Shown: positions 26,699 to 36,425, numbered from the stretch's first letter. The stretch: 64,000 bases of DNA from SB11 sp965249955 (GCA_965249955.1 OZ252261.1:806001-870000), one strand, 5' to 3'. The notes: generated from the letters alone by a model not told the origin. Program-made: numbers and translations.

Positions 26699-28366
26699 AT
26701 GGCGAATAACAGAGATTTTAAAACACATCCTATAGTAAAAATACATCGTCTTTTTTTGAATAGGAAGAAGACGATTATTTCGATATACTTTTTTGCTTTT
26801 TTCGCCGGTATTATACAGCTATCGTTGCCATTAGGAATACAAACTATTATTAGCTATGTGCTAAGTAATACAATGTCTACATCACTAGTTATACTTATTG
26901 GCTTGGTAGTGTTGGGGGTGCTTGTGGGCGGAGTGATACAGGTGAGCCAAATGAAGTTGATTGAAAAATTGCAACAAGAGCTATTTAGCAGTTATGCACT
27001 TGCCTATGCTGAGTTTTTACCTAAGATAGATTTAGGCAAAGCCCAAACCTATTTGCCCCACAAAGTAAATCACTTTTTTGATGTGGTTACACTGCAAAAA
27101 GGGGTAGCAAAACTATTGCTTGATGTCCCTTTAGCTTCAATACAATTAGTGTTTGGTTTATTGGTTCTTAGTTTTTACCATCCTGTATTTATAGTATTTG
27201 GCTTGTTTTTATTGTTTGTTTTGGTGTTGGTAATGCGTTATTCAGGCCACAAAGGTTTAGAAACCAGTATAAAAGAAAGTGATTATAAATACAAAGTAGC
27301 CGCTTGGCTTGAGGAAATAGCACGAAATTTATCAGCCTTCAAATTCACCCCCTCATCAGTACTAAATGTGAAAAGAACTGACGAGGACACTGTTAACTAC
27401 CTTAATGCCCGTACATCACATTTCAAAATATTAGTGTTTCAATTTTGGTGGCTTATAATATTAAAAGTACTTATAACAGCAGTAATGTTTGTGGTTGGCA
27501 CGTATTTACTAATAGAGCAGCAGCTTAGTATAGGTCAGTTTATCGCTACAGAAATTGTAATTTTGACTGTAATAAGCGCGGTTGAAAAATTTATAATAAA
27601 CCTAGAAACCATTTACGATACACTTACTGCTGTAAATAAACTAGATAGAATACTTGAATTGCCCGAAGAAACATCAGGCGCAATAGAACTTAACTCGACA
27701 GAACAAGGTATTAGCCTACGCGCCGAAGGCTTATCGTACCATAATGGAATAAAACAAGTGATTGATGATGCTAACTTCACCATCACAAAAGGAAAAAAGG
27801 TAGCTATAGTAGGCGTGGGAAGTATTGGAAAATCGACCTTACTACGTTTGTTGGGCGGAAAAATACAGGATTATAGCGGTACACTACTAATAAACGATTT
27901 ACCATACACCAACTATACCTACGATTCTATTCGCGAAGAAACCGGTTTATTAATTAACCACCACGAGATTTTTGAAGGTACATTACTAGAAAACTTATTG
28001 CAAAGCTGCAAACCCATTACTACCCAACAGATAGTGCAAATAGCAAAAGAAATTGGGCTTAGCAGTTTGATAGAAGACGGTAAAGACGGGTTGAATAAAT
28101 ACCTGATTAGCGATGGTAAAAACCTATCGCAAACAGAAATGCAAAAAATACTATTGCTAAGAAACTTAATAAAACAACCCCAGTTGTTGCTGCTTGATGA
28201 ACCTTGGCAAGCTATGGATGATAACGAAAAGAAAAAAATACAAGATTATATTTTAAATCAACTGCCTCAAACAACAGTGGTAATAGTGTGTAACGACACC
28301 AATTTTGCAAAAAAATGCGATGTTACCTACCAGTTAAAAGGCAATAAACTAGATATTATAGCTTAA
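26699..28366 (+). CDS. Type I secretion-like ABC transporter (permease-ATPase) with degenerate motifs
   Basis: 555 residues: six membrane helices in the first 300 residues, then an ATPase domain. There is no N-terminal C39 peptidase. Walker A is GVGSIGKST (372-380) and Walker B LLLLDEP (496-502) is good, but the ABC signature reads LSQTE (476-480) in place of LSGGQ, and the H-loop region reads VIVCND with no histidine. ATP hydrolysis may be weak or need a partner. It begins a three-gene operon with an HlyD-type adaptor (1 bp gap) and a TolC protein, so it is the inner-membrane part of a tripartite exporter. Confidence 0.85.
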   Translation: MANNRDFKTHPIVKIHRLFLNRKKTIISIYFFAFFAGIIQLSLPLGIQTIISYVLSNTMSTSLVILIGLVVLGVLVGGVIQVSQMKLIEKLQQELFSSYALAYAEFLPKIDLGKAQTYLPHKVNHFFDVVTLQKGVAKLLLDVPLASIQLVFGLLVLSFYHPVFIVFGLFLLFVLVLVMRYSGHKGLETSIKESDYKYKVAAWLEEIARNLSAFKFTPSSVLNVKRTDEDTVNYLNARTSHFKILVFQFWWLIILKVLITAVMFVVGTYLLIEQQLSIGQFIATEIVILTVISAVEKFIINLETIYDTLTAVNKLDRILELPEETSGAIELNSTEQGISLRAEGLSYHNGIKQVIDDANFTITKGKKVAIVGVGSIGKSTLLRLLGGKIQDYSGTLLINDLPYTNYTYDSIREETGLLINHHEIFEGTLLENLLQSCKPITTQQIVQIAKEIGLSSLIEDGKDGLNKYLISDGKNLSQTEMQKILLLRNLIKQPQLLLLDEPWQAMDDNEKKKIQDYILNQLPQTTVVIVCNDTNFAKKCDVTYQLKGNKLDIIA

Positions 28367-28367
28367 C

Positions 28368-29708
28368 ATGATTGATAAAAAGAACTCATACAATAATTAT
28401 CAACCAAAATCAGCTAAAGCACTCTACCGTAGTGGTAAAGAAGCAAAAATAAAATACTGGTTTTATGGCTTTATGGTATTTGTGTTTATAACCTTTTTTA
28501 TTCCGTGGACACAAAATGTTAGCTCAGGAGGTAATGTTACAACACTTCGTCAAGAACAACGACCACAAGAATTAAATACGGTTATTGCAGGTAAAGTAGC
28601 CAAGTGGTATGTGAAAGAGGGTGATTATGTGAAAAAGGGAGATACAATAATACAGTTGACTGAGGTAAAAGACGCCTACTTAGATCCTGAATTATTACAA
28701 CGTACTAAAGAACAGATTGAAGCCAAATTGGGCGCAATAGAAAGCTATCAAGGCAAAGCAAATGTGCAAGGCAATCAACTTATAGTGTTGCAAAAAACAT
28801 TGCGGTTTAAGCTATCAGAAATAGAAAATAAAGTTACCCAGCAACGTATGAAAATTGATAGCGATAGCATGGATATGCTTGCGGCTATTAATGACTATAA
28901 AATTAAAACGGCACAGTATGAGCGACAACTAAAAATGTACGATAGTGGTTTAGTATCGCTAACCCAACTTGAAACCCGAAATCAGGCCAAACAAGATGCC
29001 CAAGCTAAAAAAATTAATGCCGAGATAAAGTTTAATAACTCAAAGCAAGAGTTGTTGCGTTTTCAGATAGAACAAAACTCAATTAGGCAAGAGTATATCG
29101 AAAAAATGCAAAAGGTTGAAGGAGATCGCTACCAAGTGCTGTCAGAAATTGCCGCAGGCGAAGGTGAAGTAGCAAAACTAGAAAACCAATACATGAACTA
29201 TAATGTGCGGCAAGGGCTGTATTTTATTACCGCACCACAAGACGGGCAAGTAATAAAAGCTAAAAAAGCAGGTTTGGGCGAGATGGTGAAAGAAGGTGAA
29301 ATGATTGTAGAAATTGTGCCCGATGATATGCAATATGCCGTCGAAATTTTTGTGCGCCCCGTTGATGTTCCACTTTTAGCAAAAGGTCAACAAGTACAGT
29401 TTTTATTTGACGGATATCCTGCATTAGTATTTAGCGGATGGCCTCAATCATCGTACGGTACATTTTCAGGCAAAGTAGTAGCCATAGAAAGCTCGTTAAG
29501 TAAAAACGGAAAATTTAGAGTATTAGTAGCCGAAGATTCCACCAAAAAAGCATGGCCAAAAACCCTTCGCATTGGTGCCGGAGCACAGGGTATACTGCTG
29601 CTTAATGATGTACCCGTATGGTACGAGCTATGGCGAAATATAAACGGTTTCCCTCCTGATTTTTACACCCCAAAACAAGCTGTAGATGAGAATAAAAGTA
29701 AATATTAA
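28368..29708 (+). CDS. HlyD family periplasmic adaptor
   Basis: 446 residues. One N-terminal membrane helix (about 30-47), then a biotinyl-lipoyl-like half (VIAGKVAKWYVKEGDYVKKGDTIIQL, about 75-100), a long coiled-coil hairpin (about 105-265), the second lipoyl half (ITAPQDGQVIKAKKAGLGEMVKEG, about 285-308) and a beta-barrel domain. It should link the ABC transporter to the TolC protein. Its 3' end overlaps the TolC gene by 23 bp. Confidence 0.93.
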   Translation: MIDKKNSYNNYQPKSAKALYRSGKEAKIKYWFYGFMVFVFITFFIPWTQNVSSGGNVTTLRQEQRPQELNTVIAGKVAKWYVKEGDYVKKGDTIIQLTEVKDAYLDPELLQRTKEQIEAKLGAIESYQGKANVQGNQLIVLQKTLRFKLSEIENKVTQQRMKIDSDSMDMLAAINDYKIKTAQYERQLKMYDSGLVSLTQLETRNQAKQDAQAKKINAEIKFNNSKQELLRFQIEQNSIRQEYIEKMQKVEGDRYQVLSEIAAGEGEVAKLENQYMNYNVRQGLYFITAPQDGQVIKAKKAGLGEMVKEGEMIVEIVPDDMQYAVEIFVRPVDVPLLAKGQQVQFLFDGYPALVFSGWPQSSYGTFSGKVVAIESSLSKNGKFRVLVAEDSTKKAWPKTLRIGAGAQGILLLNDVPVWYELWRNINGFPPDFYTPKQAVDENKSKY

Positions 29709-31116
29709 TACTGTTTTTATTGCACTTCTGTTTTGGTTGCCCCTTACCGTTATGGGTAATGGACAAGAAGATAGCGCATTAAAAATATTATCGCAGCAAG
29801 AGTATGTTGATATTATAAAAAAATACCATCCTACGGCAAAAAAAGTAGCCCTTGTAATACAGCAGGCGCAAGCTGAATTAATAAAATCGCGCGGTGGTTT
29901 CGATCCATACTTGGCAGCAAAATATCAAAACAAAGATTTTGGAGGAATTAACTATTACAACTACTTAAATACTGAACTTAAAATACCTACTTGGTATGGT
30001 ATAGAAATAAAGGCTGGTACTGAACAACTAAGAGGGGGGCGAAACAACCCTGAGAATACATTGGGGCAAAGCAGCTATGTGGGCATAAATATACCATTGG
30101 CTAAAAATTTGTTGATGGATAAACGCCGCAACTTGCTAAAACAAGCTAAACTGGGCATTAAACAAAGCGAGCAAGAAATGGTGCTGCAAATGAACGATTT
30201 GTTGTATAGCTCAATGCAAGCCTATTGGAGCTGGGCGTACAGCTACAAATCGTACCAATTAATTAAAAGCATTGTAGCCATAAACCAAAAGCGTTTTGGG
30301 TTTGTAAAAAGCCTTCAAACACAGGGCGAAGTTGCTGCCATTGATACTGTTGAGGCACACGCACAATTGTACAATTTTTTAGTTGCCTTAAATGAAGCCG
30401 AAGTAAAACTTGCCAACGCTACCCTTGAAGTATCAAACTATTTATGGCTTGAAAATAATGAACCCTACGCCTTGCCCGAAGGCATAGTGCCCGATACCCT
30501 TTGGCACATTGCTGATTTTGAAGCACTGGGGCAAGAATTGCTTGATTCGCTTGATTTATTATCTATTAATCAACACCCTAAGCTGCAAAGCTATGATTAC
30601 AAATTGGATGCGCTTGAAGTAGAGCAAAGGTTTAGAACACAAAACCTATTGCCCGATTTTACAGTGTCGGCCAATATGCTTAGCAAAGGCTATGGCAATT
30701 TTGGTGCGGTTGATAGGGCATATCTTGAAAACAACAACAAATTTGCTATTAACTTTAGCCTACCGCTTCGCTTATCAGAAGCTAGAGGTGAGCGCAATAA
30801 AGTAAATCTTAAAATAACTGAAACCGAGTACGGACGGACGTACGACAAACTGGCTATTGAAAACAAAATAGTACAAGCTACAAACAGTATGCAAGCCCTG
30901 CGCGAGCAAATACGCCTAACAGAGATTACACAATCTAACTATAGCAGATTGTACGGGGCAGAGGATAATCGTTTTGCATTGGGCGAAAGCTCGTTGTTTT
31001 TGGTTAATACCCGTGAGAACAAAATGTTAGATACACAAAAAAAACTGCTGCAATTAAAAGCCGATTATTACAAAGCTATGGCTAGTTTGCAATGGGCTGC
31101 GGGAAGTTTATTTTAA
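29686..31116 (+). CDS. TolC family outer-membrane channel
   Basis: 476 residues with a signal peptide (about 1-25) and two OEP repeats; long helices flank strand-rich parts (TVEAHAQLYNFLVALNEAEVKLANATLEVSNYLWL in the first, TEITQSNYSRLYGAEDNRFALGESSLFLVNTREN in the second). Full length for TolC, unlike the half-size protein at 10181. Third gene of the exporter operon; ends at a strong terminator about 65 bp downstream. No obvious substrate gene (for example with repeats-in-toxin) is nearby. Confidence 0.92.
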   Translation: MRIKVNINTVFIALLFWLPLTVMGNGQEDSALKILSQQEYVDIIKKYHPTAKKVALVIQQAQAELIKSRGGFDPYLAAKYQNKDFGGINYYNYLNTELKIPTWYGIEIKAGTEQLRGGRNNPENTLGQSSYVGINIPLAKNLLMDKRRNLLKQAKLGIKQSEQEMVLQMNDLLYSSMQAYWSWAYSYKSYQLIKSIVAINQKRFGFVKSLQTQGEVAAIDTVEAHAQLYNFLVALNEAEVKLANATLEVSNYLWLENNEPYALPEGIVPDTLWHIADFEALGQELLDSLDLLSINQHPKLQSYDYKLDALEVEQRFRTQNLLPDFTVSANMLSKGYGNFGAVDRAYLENNNKFAINFSLPLRLSEARGERNKVNLKITETEYGRTYDKLAIENKIVQATNSMQALREQIRLTEITQSNYSRLYGAEDNRFALGESSLFLVNTRENKMLDTQKKLLQLKADYYKAMASLQWAAGSLF

Positions 31117-31150
31117 AGTAACATAAGCTAGGAATAAGAAACTCCATTTA

Positions 31151-31171
31151 CAGTGGGTTTTACACCCACTG
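31151..31171 (+). other. Small hairpin after the TolC gene
   Basis: Arms CAGTGGGT (31151-31158) and ACCCACTG (31164-31171) form an 8-bp stem just before the main terminator. Confidence 0.5.
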
Positions 31172-31182
31172 CTATTTCTATT

Positions 31183-31229
31183 ACAGCTTTCAAGACGACT
31201 TAAGCCGTCTTGAAAGCTGTATTTTTTTT
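31183..31229 (+). terminator. Rho-independent terminator of the exporter operon
   Basis: Perfect 15-bp stem (31183-31197 with 31206-31220), 8-nt loop, followed by an 8-T run at 31222-31229. Confidence 0.92.
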
Positions 31230-31297
31230 GATAGAGTAGATTTCCCTATTAAAAAAATAGTCCTCAAATATTTGTGCAAGACCTATAAAATAAAAAA

Positions 31298-31318
31298 AGC
31301 ACGTCATCCCGACGTGCT
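31298..31318. terminator. Hairpin with A-run, possible minus-strand terminator
   Basis: 8-bp stem (31298-31305 with 31311-31318), loop ATCCC. An A-run at 31292-31298 would give a U-run on the minus strand. It lies upstream of the small reading frame at 31337. Confidence 0.5.
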
Positions 31319-31336
31319 CTTAAAACTATCAATTTT

Positions 31337-31471
31337 ATGAAAAAAAATATTACTATCTATTGTATTTGCTGTTACAAACATACTGCTGATATTAGAGATG
31401 CTAAAGACGTTTTACAGCATTGCAGGTATTATTATTTTAATGGCAAACAGTGTTATTTAAGTGGTTTTTAG
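31337..31471 (+). CDS. Small peptide frame, possibly frameshifted
   Basis: 44 codons from ATG (MKKNITIYCICCYKHTAD...), with five cysteines. It starts with an 8-A run right after ATG. Skipping one A gives a 40-codon frame of clearly hydrophobic, membrane-like composition (start MKKILLSIVFAVTNILLIL) ending at TAA near 31458. Either this is a real small gene with an indel or slippage site, or chance. It sits between two hairpins and directly downstream of the secretion operon, so a secreted or membrane peptide is conceivable. No homology can be claimed. Confidence 0.25.
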   Translation: MKKNITIYCICCYKHTADIRDAKDVLQHCRYYYFNGKQCYLSGF

Positions 31472-31478
31472 AATAAAA

Positions 31479-31505
31479 AAAATAGCACCTTTTGAGTGCT
31501 ATTTT
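31479..31505. terminator. Bidirectional terminator, 3' of the LruC gene
   Basis: Stem of 10 bp (31479-31488 with 31496-31505), 7-nt loop, A-run on the left and T-run on the right. It lies 36 bp beyond the stop of the minus-strand LruC gene and can also end transcription of the small frame at 31337. Confidence 0.75.
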
Positions 31506-31540
31506 AAAATTAACCTAAGTGAAAATATGTGTGTATAAAC

Positions 31541-33616
31541 CTATCGGTTAAATATGTTAATGGGGTTGCGGTTTCCTGTTTCATCAAGATACCAGCTTGC
31601 ACTATTTGTGCCCCCGCTTTGTGCCCAATCGGCAAACTTACTATACGCATCAATAATTGATTTTTTCTCGAATGGATAATCAAAACTGATGGGTAAGTGC
31701 AATACCCAAGGCAGGTTGTTTGCTGTTTTGTAGTAGCGCACTTGGCTGGGGTTGCTATTGTCTTTACCCGTATTAAATAAATTTGTATTTGCCTTTGCAG
31801 TATTTGCACGGTCGGGCAAGTGTATTTCAGTACCTCTATCATTAGTAAAAATAAAGGGATTAAAGGGATAATCGCCCAAAGTAGTAAAGGTAATGGGTGA
31901 TGTGAAGGTCATTTTTGTAACAATAGTATCGGGAGTTGAAACAGCCGAGTTGGGCATGGTATTAAAGAAAGAACCCCCGGTATGCGTTAGTTGGTCGGCA
32001 ACATCATCAAACAACATTACCACCGCTTTTGTATGCCCGTTTTCAAGCCCTTTACCATTAAGTGTTACACGATTACGGGTAATTTGCGAGCCTGTAACAG
32101 TGCTAACCGATGATGCATTAAAAGGAAACTCAATACCAAAACCAATAGGAAACGAGCCTCCTTTGGCAGCAGCAAATGCCTTACAGTTTAACTCAATTAC
32201 CTTATTTTGTGCATCAGCAACAGCATGAAATCTCCAACGTAAAACCAAATCGTTCATGTCATAATCACCAGTGTGTGGCCACAAATCTTCAAACGCTAGT
32301 GTACCATACTCGTTTTCTGATGGAAAATAGCGATTGTAGGCTTTGCTGGCATCGCAAGGGTAATCATCGTACACATCGCTTACACCATCATTATCACAGT
32401 CGGCAGGTTTATCAATTGGAGGTATATTGCTGTTATCAATACCTTCTACAGGGTTTGATGTGGCAAAAAACAAAGCGTCATTAAAATCGTCATCAGATCC
32501 AAAATTATCGCGTTTCAAATCTTCAAAACCAATTATAAAACGGTCGTTATCACCATCGTGTAATAATGCTGCGTGTTGTTTGTACGCCGTAGCTTCGTTA
32601 TTTAGTTCTTTATTGGTTACCCAAACATTTAAACCTGCCGTAACTGAAGTGCCGCTATAACCGTTTGCAGCAAGGGCAAAACCAATGATATAATCTTTTT
32701 TGAAACGACCTATTTTTACTTTATCACCAGCCGTTAAACCACCACCGCTACCGCTAAACGAGGTATTAGGAAACACTATGTAAAAGCTATCAATATTGTT
32801 GATTGATGTGGGTACAGAATCTTTATGGTATACATAATACATTAATGAGTTTAGGTAACCTGCACCCTCGTGCACAAACGTAATCCACACGTCTGATAAT
32901 TCGGTAATTTTAAGGTTACGCTCGTTGGTTTCCAACAAATACTCAGGGTGATTAACAGGTACAGGCCTACTTTCGGGAAACGAAGCGGCTATATTATTTA
33001 AAAACGTTGTAGTAAGCACATCACGTTGAGTTTCTTTATAGTTAGGCACACCACTGTTGTTCCATGTTCCTAATTTTTTAGAAAATTTATCAGCAATACC
33101 ACTTTTGCGTACAATACCATTATTGGGCACATTACCATTAATGTTTTTGGGTGCTTCAAATTTTGATTGTAAAGCCCCGTTAGTAAAGTGAAACTTAACC
33201 ATATTAGCGCTTACAGCCACTACCACATTATTAGGAATACCAATAGTATAAGGATACACCACCACTTCTTTTAAGTAGGTAGGCAAACTAACAGAGGCTT
33301 GCAGCCTGCCATCAGCTCCAGTAAAACCTGTATAAAGCTCTTTTGGATGAAGATTAGGCTCCACCTGTCCGTCGTATAGCGATACCTTAACCCCCTTAAA
33401 AGGCGATCCATTTCCATCAGTTAACACCACGTCAACATTTACTACATGGGTAGTCGCGTAGTCAAAACTATTGGGCACCACCATTTGGTCAATATGGGTA
33501 ACATTTGCTACCGGACCAGAACCATTAGGTGTATTGTCTGTATTATCCCTTTTGCAGCTTTGTAAAGCAAGCAGGCCTATTAGGGCGTAGGCGGGCAGGT
33601 TAAGTCTTAGTTTCAT
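31541..33616 (-). CDS. LruC domain lipoprotein
   Basis: 691 residues. Signal peptide with lipobox ending at C21 (LLALQSCKR), so lipid-anchored; a negatively charged/polar sequence follows the cysteine. Residues about 45-130 look like a carboxypeptidase-regulatory or Ig-like beta domain (VDVVLTDGNGSPFKGVKVSLYDG). Then an aspartate-rich region (GFEDLKRDNFGSDDDFNDALF, DKPADCDNDGVSDVYDDYP, LWPHTGDYDMNDLV) of the DUF4114/LruC type, probably calcium binding, and a long C-terminal beta-rich domain. LruC proteins are widespread surface-associated proteins in Bacteroidota and Leptospira; the function is not established. Confidence 0.85.
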   Translation of the reverse strand: MKLRLNLPAYALIGLLALQSCKRDNTDNTPNGSGPVANVTHIDQMVVPNSFDYATTHVVNVDVVLTDGNGSPFKGVKVSLYDGQVEPNLHPKELYTGFTGADGRLQASVSLPTYLKEVVVYPYTIGIPNNVVVAVSANMVKFHFTNGALQSKFEAPKNINGNVPNNGIVRKSGIADKFSKKLGTWNNSGVPNYKETQRDVLTTTFLNNIAASFPESRPVPVNHPEYLLETNERNLKITELSDVWITFVHEGAGYLNSLMYYVYHKDSVPTSINNIDSFYIVFPNTSFSGSGGGLTAGDKVKIGRFKKDYIIGFALAANGYSGTSVTAGLNVWVTNKELNNEATAYKQHAALLHDGDNDRFIIGFEDLKRDNFGSDDDFNDALFFATSNPVEGIDNSNIPPIDKPADCDNDGVSDVYDDYPCDASKAYNRYFPSENEYGTLAFEDLWPHTGDYDMNDLVLRWRFHAVADAQNKVIELNCKAFAAAKGGSFPIGFGIEFPFNASSVSTVTGSQITRNRVTLNGKGLENGHTKAVVMLFDDVADQLTHTGGSFFNTMPNSAVSTPDTIVTKMTFTSPITFTTLGDYPFNPFIFTNDRGTEIHLPDRANTAKANTNLFNTGKDNSNPSQVRYYKTANNLPWVLHLPISFDYPFEKKSIIDAYSKFADWAQSGGTNSASWYLDETGNRNPINIFNR

Positions 33617-33986
33617 ACGCGGTAGTAAAAAATAGGTGGTAGTTGTGTTTTTGTAGGTAGTATTAAATTGTAATACAAAAGTATCATATAGGTTTTCATC
33701 TTTAAATGTGTTTTATAGCATTGCTACTAAATATTATTCGAGTGGGGAAGGTTTTTATTTAGACAGAACTTCCCTTTTTTAACAACTATTTAGTGCGTAA
33801 TAATGAGTAAACCCTTTGTTATAGCTGTTTTAGCTGATGTATTTTTTAAGACTTTTATGGCGTCTATCCGTCAATACCCATGTTTGAAGTATATACAAAC
33901 ATACTCAGTTTGTTAAAGCCATATTGCCCACAAGCTGCCTAAGCAAGCAAATAATTTCTTAGTTTTGAAGCCATAAAACTTAGCCA
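33617..33986. other. Intergenic region between divergent LruC and fabD genes
   Basis: 370 bp, no gene seen. CAAAAGTA at 33676-33683 is a -7 match (TACTTTTG) on the minus strand for the LruC gene, and TAGTTTTG at 33960-33967 is a -7 match on the plus strand, 19 bp before the fabD ATG. Neither has a good -33 partner. A weak hairpin with T-run (GGGAAG...CTTCCC, about 33747-33780) is of unknown meaning. Confidence 0.4.
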
Positions 33987-34865
33987 ATGAAAAACGCATA
34001 TATATTTCCCGGTCAAGGCGCACAATTTGTGGGTATGGGCAAAGATTTGTTTGACACAAATAAAGAAGCAAACGCACTTTTTCACGAAGCCAACGGTATA
34101 CTAGGTTTCCGTATAACTGATGAGATGTTTGAGGGAACCGAAGAAGCATTAAAAGAAACCCGTGTTACTCAACCCGCAATATTTCTGCATTCAGTAATAT
34201 TAGCTAAAACATTGGGCAATAGCTTTAAGCCTGATATGGTAGCAGGGCACTCGTTAGGAGAATTTTCAGCATTGGTGGCCAATGGTACACTAAGTTTTGA
34301 AGACGGATTAAACCTTGTAGCCCAACGCTCTTTTGCTATGCAAAAAGCCTGCGAATTGCAACCAAGTACTATGGCTGCTATTTTAGGCTTAGAAGACGAA
34401 AAGGTTGAGGAAATTTGTGCATCAATAAACGGTATTGTAGTACCTGCTAACTATAACTGCCCTGGGCAATTAGTTATATCGGGTGAAGTAGATGCCGTAA
34501 ACGCAGCTTGTGAGGCTATGAAGGCCGCAGGCGCAAAACGTGCTTTGGTGCTTAATGTTGGTGGTGCATTTCACTCGCCACTTATGGAGCCTGCCCGCGA
34601 AAAACTTGCCGCAGCTATTGAGGCAACCCATTTTAGCAACCCCATTTGCCCAGTATATCAAAATGTAACAGCCAGTGCTGTTTTTAATCCTGATGAGATT
34701 AAGAAAAACCTTGTGGCACAACTTACCGCGCCTGTGCGTTGGACACAAAGTGTGCAAGCTATGGTGACCGATGGCGCGACCCATTTTACTGAAATTGGCC
34801 CCGGAAAAGTTTTGCAAGGCTTGGTGAAAAAAATACACCGCGATGCTGAGGTAGCCAGTGCATAA
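33987..34865 (+). CDS. fabD: Malonyl-CoA:ACP transacylase
   Basis: 292 residues, full length. Moves malonyl from CoA to acyl carrier protein for fatty acid elongation. The nucleophile is S89 in GHSLGE and the histidine partner is H196 in GGAFHSPLM; the front motif YIFPGQGAQFVGMG is intact. Monocistronic here, followed by its own terminator; other fab genes are not in the window. Confidence 0.97.
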   Translation: MKNAYIFPGQGAQFVGMGKDLFDTNKEANALFHEANGILGFRITDEMFEGTEEALKETRVTQPAIFLHSVILAKTLGNSFKPDMVAGHSLGEFSALVANGTLSFEDGLNLVAQRSFAMQKACELQPSTMAAILGLEDEKVEEICASINGIVVPANYNCPGQLVISGEVDAVNAACEAMKAAGAKRALVLNVGGAFHSPLMEPAREKLAAAIEATHFSNPICPVYQNVTASAVFNPDEIKKNLVAQLTAPVRWTQSVQAMVTDGATHFTEIGPGKVLQGLVKKIHRDAEVASA

Positions 34866-35177
34866 CGTATAACTATTACAATAACTAACACAAAATTGGG
34901 ATGATTAGCGAAAGCTATCCTCCCAATTTTTGTTTTAAGCAGTAGGTATAATGATATTTTTGAATAGTTTCAATACAATTATTCTGTAATGACGAGGTTG
35001 CTGGCAATCGTGCTAAACATAGTTCAGCATCTCTCGCAACATTAATGATTATTGAGCAACGAGATTAAGAAACGAGTTTGGAGTAGTAACTTCAAGAATA
35101 AAACTATAAAACCAAAGCTACAAAGCTTTCTTCACTAATCTCCGGCAACCAAACACCAGTCAACCAATAACAAAAGT
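34866..35177. other. Intergenic region after fabD
   Basis: 312 bp between convergent fabD and cinA. It holds the fabD terminator (34892-34935) and, at about 34985-35085, sequence resembling the dispersed GAGATGC/GTTCAGCATCTC repeat family in degraded form. No gene seen. Confidence 0.5.
34892..34935 (+). terminator. fabD terminator with GAAA tetraloop
   Basis: Outer stem AAAATTGGGA/TCCCAATTTT (34892-34901 and 34921-34930), inner stem TAGC/GCTA closed by a GAAA loop, then T-rich sequence. Confidence 0.85.
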
Positions 35178-36425
35178 CTAGTCTTCTAAAATAAGCTTGC
35201 GCACCATGTTTAAGCCCATTATTGCGCTACGCTCTATTATAGCTTGGCGTGTACCGTTAAACTTAAATTTTTCAGCAACTACTTTATTGGCGTTCCCTAC
35301 GGCTATCCAAACTGTGCCCACAGGTTTTTCAGGCGTTCCACCATCGGGGCCTGCAATGCCACTGGTAGCCAAAGCATAATCTGTACCCAGTTGTTGCATC
35401 ACTCCACGCACCATTTGTTCCACCGTTTCTTGACTCACAGCTCCTACAGTTTCAAGTACATTTTTTGACACACCCAATTGTTGCATTTTCACATTGTTGT
35501 GGTACGATATTATAGAACCTATAAAATAGGCCGAACTACCTGCATTGCTAGTAAGCTGATGGGCTATAAACCCACCTGTACAACTTTCGGCGGTAGCTAT
35601 GGTTTTACCTCGTTGTGTTAGCAAATTACCTACCAAATGCGGCATTGGTGTATCCTGATCAACTACAATATACTCGCCCACAGCTTCGTACAAGCGTTTT
35701 ACAATTTCATCCAATTCAGCCTGCATTTGGGCTTCGTTATCACCGCGAGCGGTAAAACGCAGGCGCACAATATTATAATTGGGTAGATAAGCTAGTTTTA
35801 TGTGCTTGGGCAGGCTATTTTCAATAGATTCAATTTTTTTACTAAGAAATGATTCACCTATACCCACCGTCATAATAGTTTTGTGCAGTATATGTTTCCC
35901 CTCGCTCATTTTTGCCAAACGAGGTAATACAAAGCTTTCCATCATGCCCTTCATTTCGTATGGCACACCCGGCATCGATACGTATATTACCCCATCAACA
36001 TCAAACCACATACCGGGTGCTGTACCCAATGGATTAAATATGGCTTCTGAAATTTCGGGCACATCAGCTTGCTCAATGTTTACATCAAGTATGGGCATAC
36101 CCCTTTTGGTAAAAAACTCAATAAGATGCTGTTTTACTGCTTCCTCAGTGCGGTAACCGCAGTTAAAATATTGTGCAAGGGTTTGCTTAGTAAGGTCGTC
36201 TTTTGTGGGACCAAGCCCTCCCGTAATAAGTATAATATTGGCACGGGTTTTTGCACTGTCTAGTGCAGCTATAATATGCTCGTACCTATCGCTAATAGCT
36301 GTTTTTTGTACAATTTCAAGACCTATTTTATTTAACTCCTGCCCTATCCAAGCCGAGTTGGTATCTACCACCTGCCCTATTAGCAGCTCATCTCCTATGG
36401 TTATTACTTCGCAATAGTTTTGCAC
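35178..36425 (-). CDS. cinA: CinA family protein (NMN deamidase / competence-damage inducible)
   Basis: 415 residues from the GTG at 36425; the frame is open to 36536 but that extension runs into the terminator of the next gene, and the family motif EVITIGDELLIGQVVDTNSAWIG should start within a few residues of the N-terminus. N-terminal MoCF/COG1058 domain (ITGGLGPTKDD) and C-terminal CinA/PncC amidohydrolase domain (TAESCTGGFIAHQLT, TSGIAGPDGGTPEKPVGTVW). The C-terminal domain hydrolyses nicotinamide mononucleotide; the N-terminal domain has ADP-ribose pyrophosphatase activity in some members. Confidence 0.92.
   Translation of the reverse strand: MQNYCEVITIGDELLIGQVVDTNSAWIGQELNKIGLEIVQKTAISDRYEHIIAALDSAKTRANIILITGGLGPTKDDLTKQTLAQYFNCGYRTEEAVKQHLIEFFTKRGMPILDVNIEQADVPEISEAIFNPLGTAPGMWFDVDGVIYVSMPGVPYEMKGMMESFVLPRLAKMSEGKHILHKTIMTVGIGESFLSKKIESIENSLPKHIKLAYLPNYNIVRLRFTARGDNEAQMQAELDEIVKRLYEAVGEYIVVDQDTPMPHLVGNLLTQRGKTIATAESCTGGFIAHQLTSNAGSSAYFIGSIISYHNNVKMQQLGVSKNVLETVGAVSQETVEQMVRGVMQQLGTDYALATSGIAGPDGGTPEKPVGTVWIAVGNANKVVAEKFKFNGTRQAIIERSAIMGLNMVRKLILED

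Noticed and set aside
31541..33616. LruC protein as substrate of the neighbouring type I exporter
   Set aside because: It has a lipoprotein signal peptide, so it leaves by Sec and lipid anchoring, and it lies on the opposite strand.
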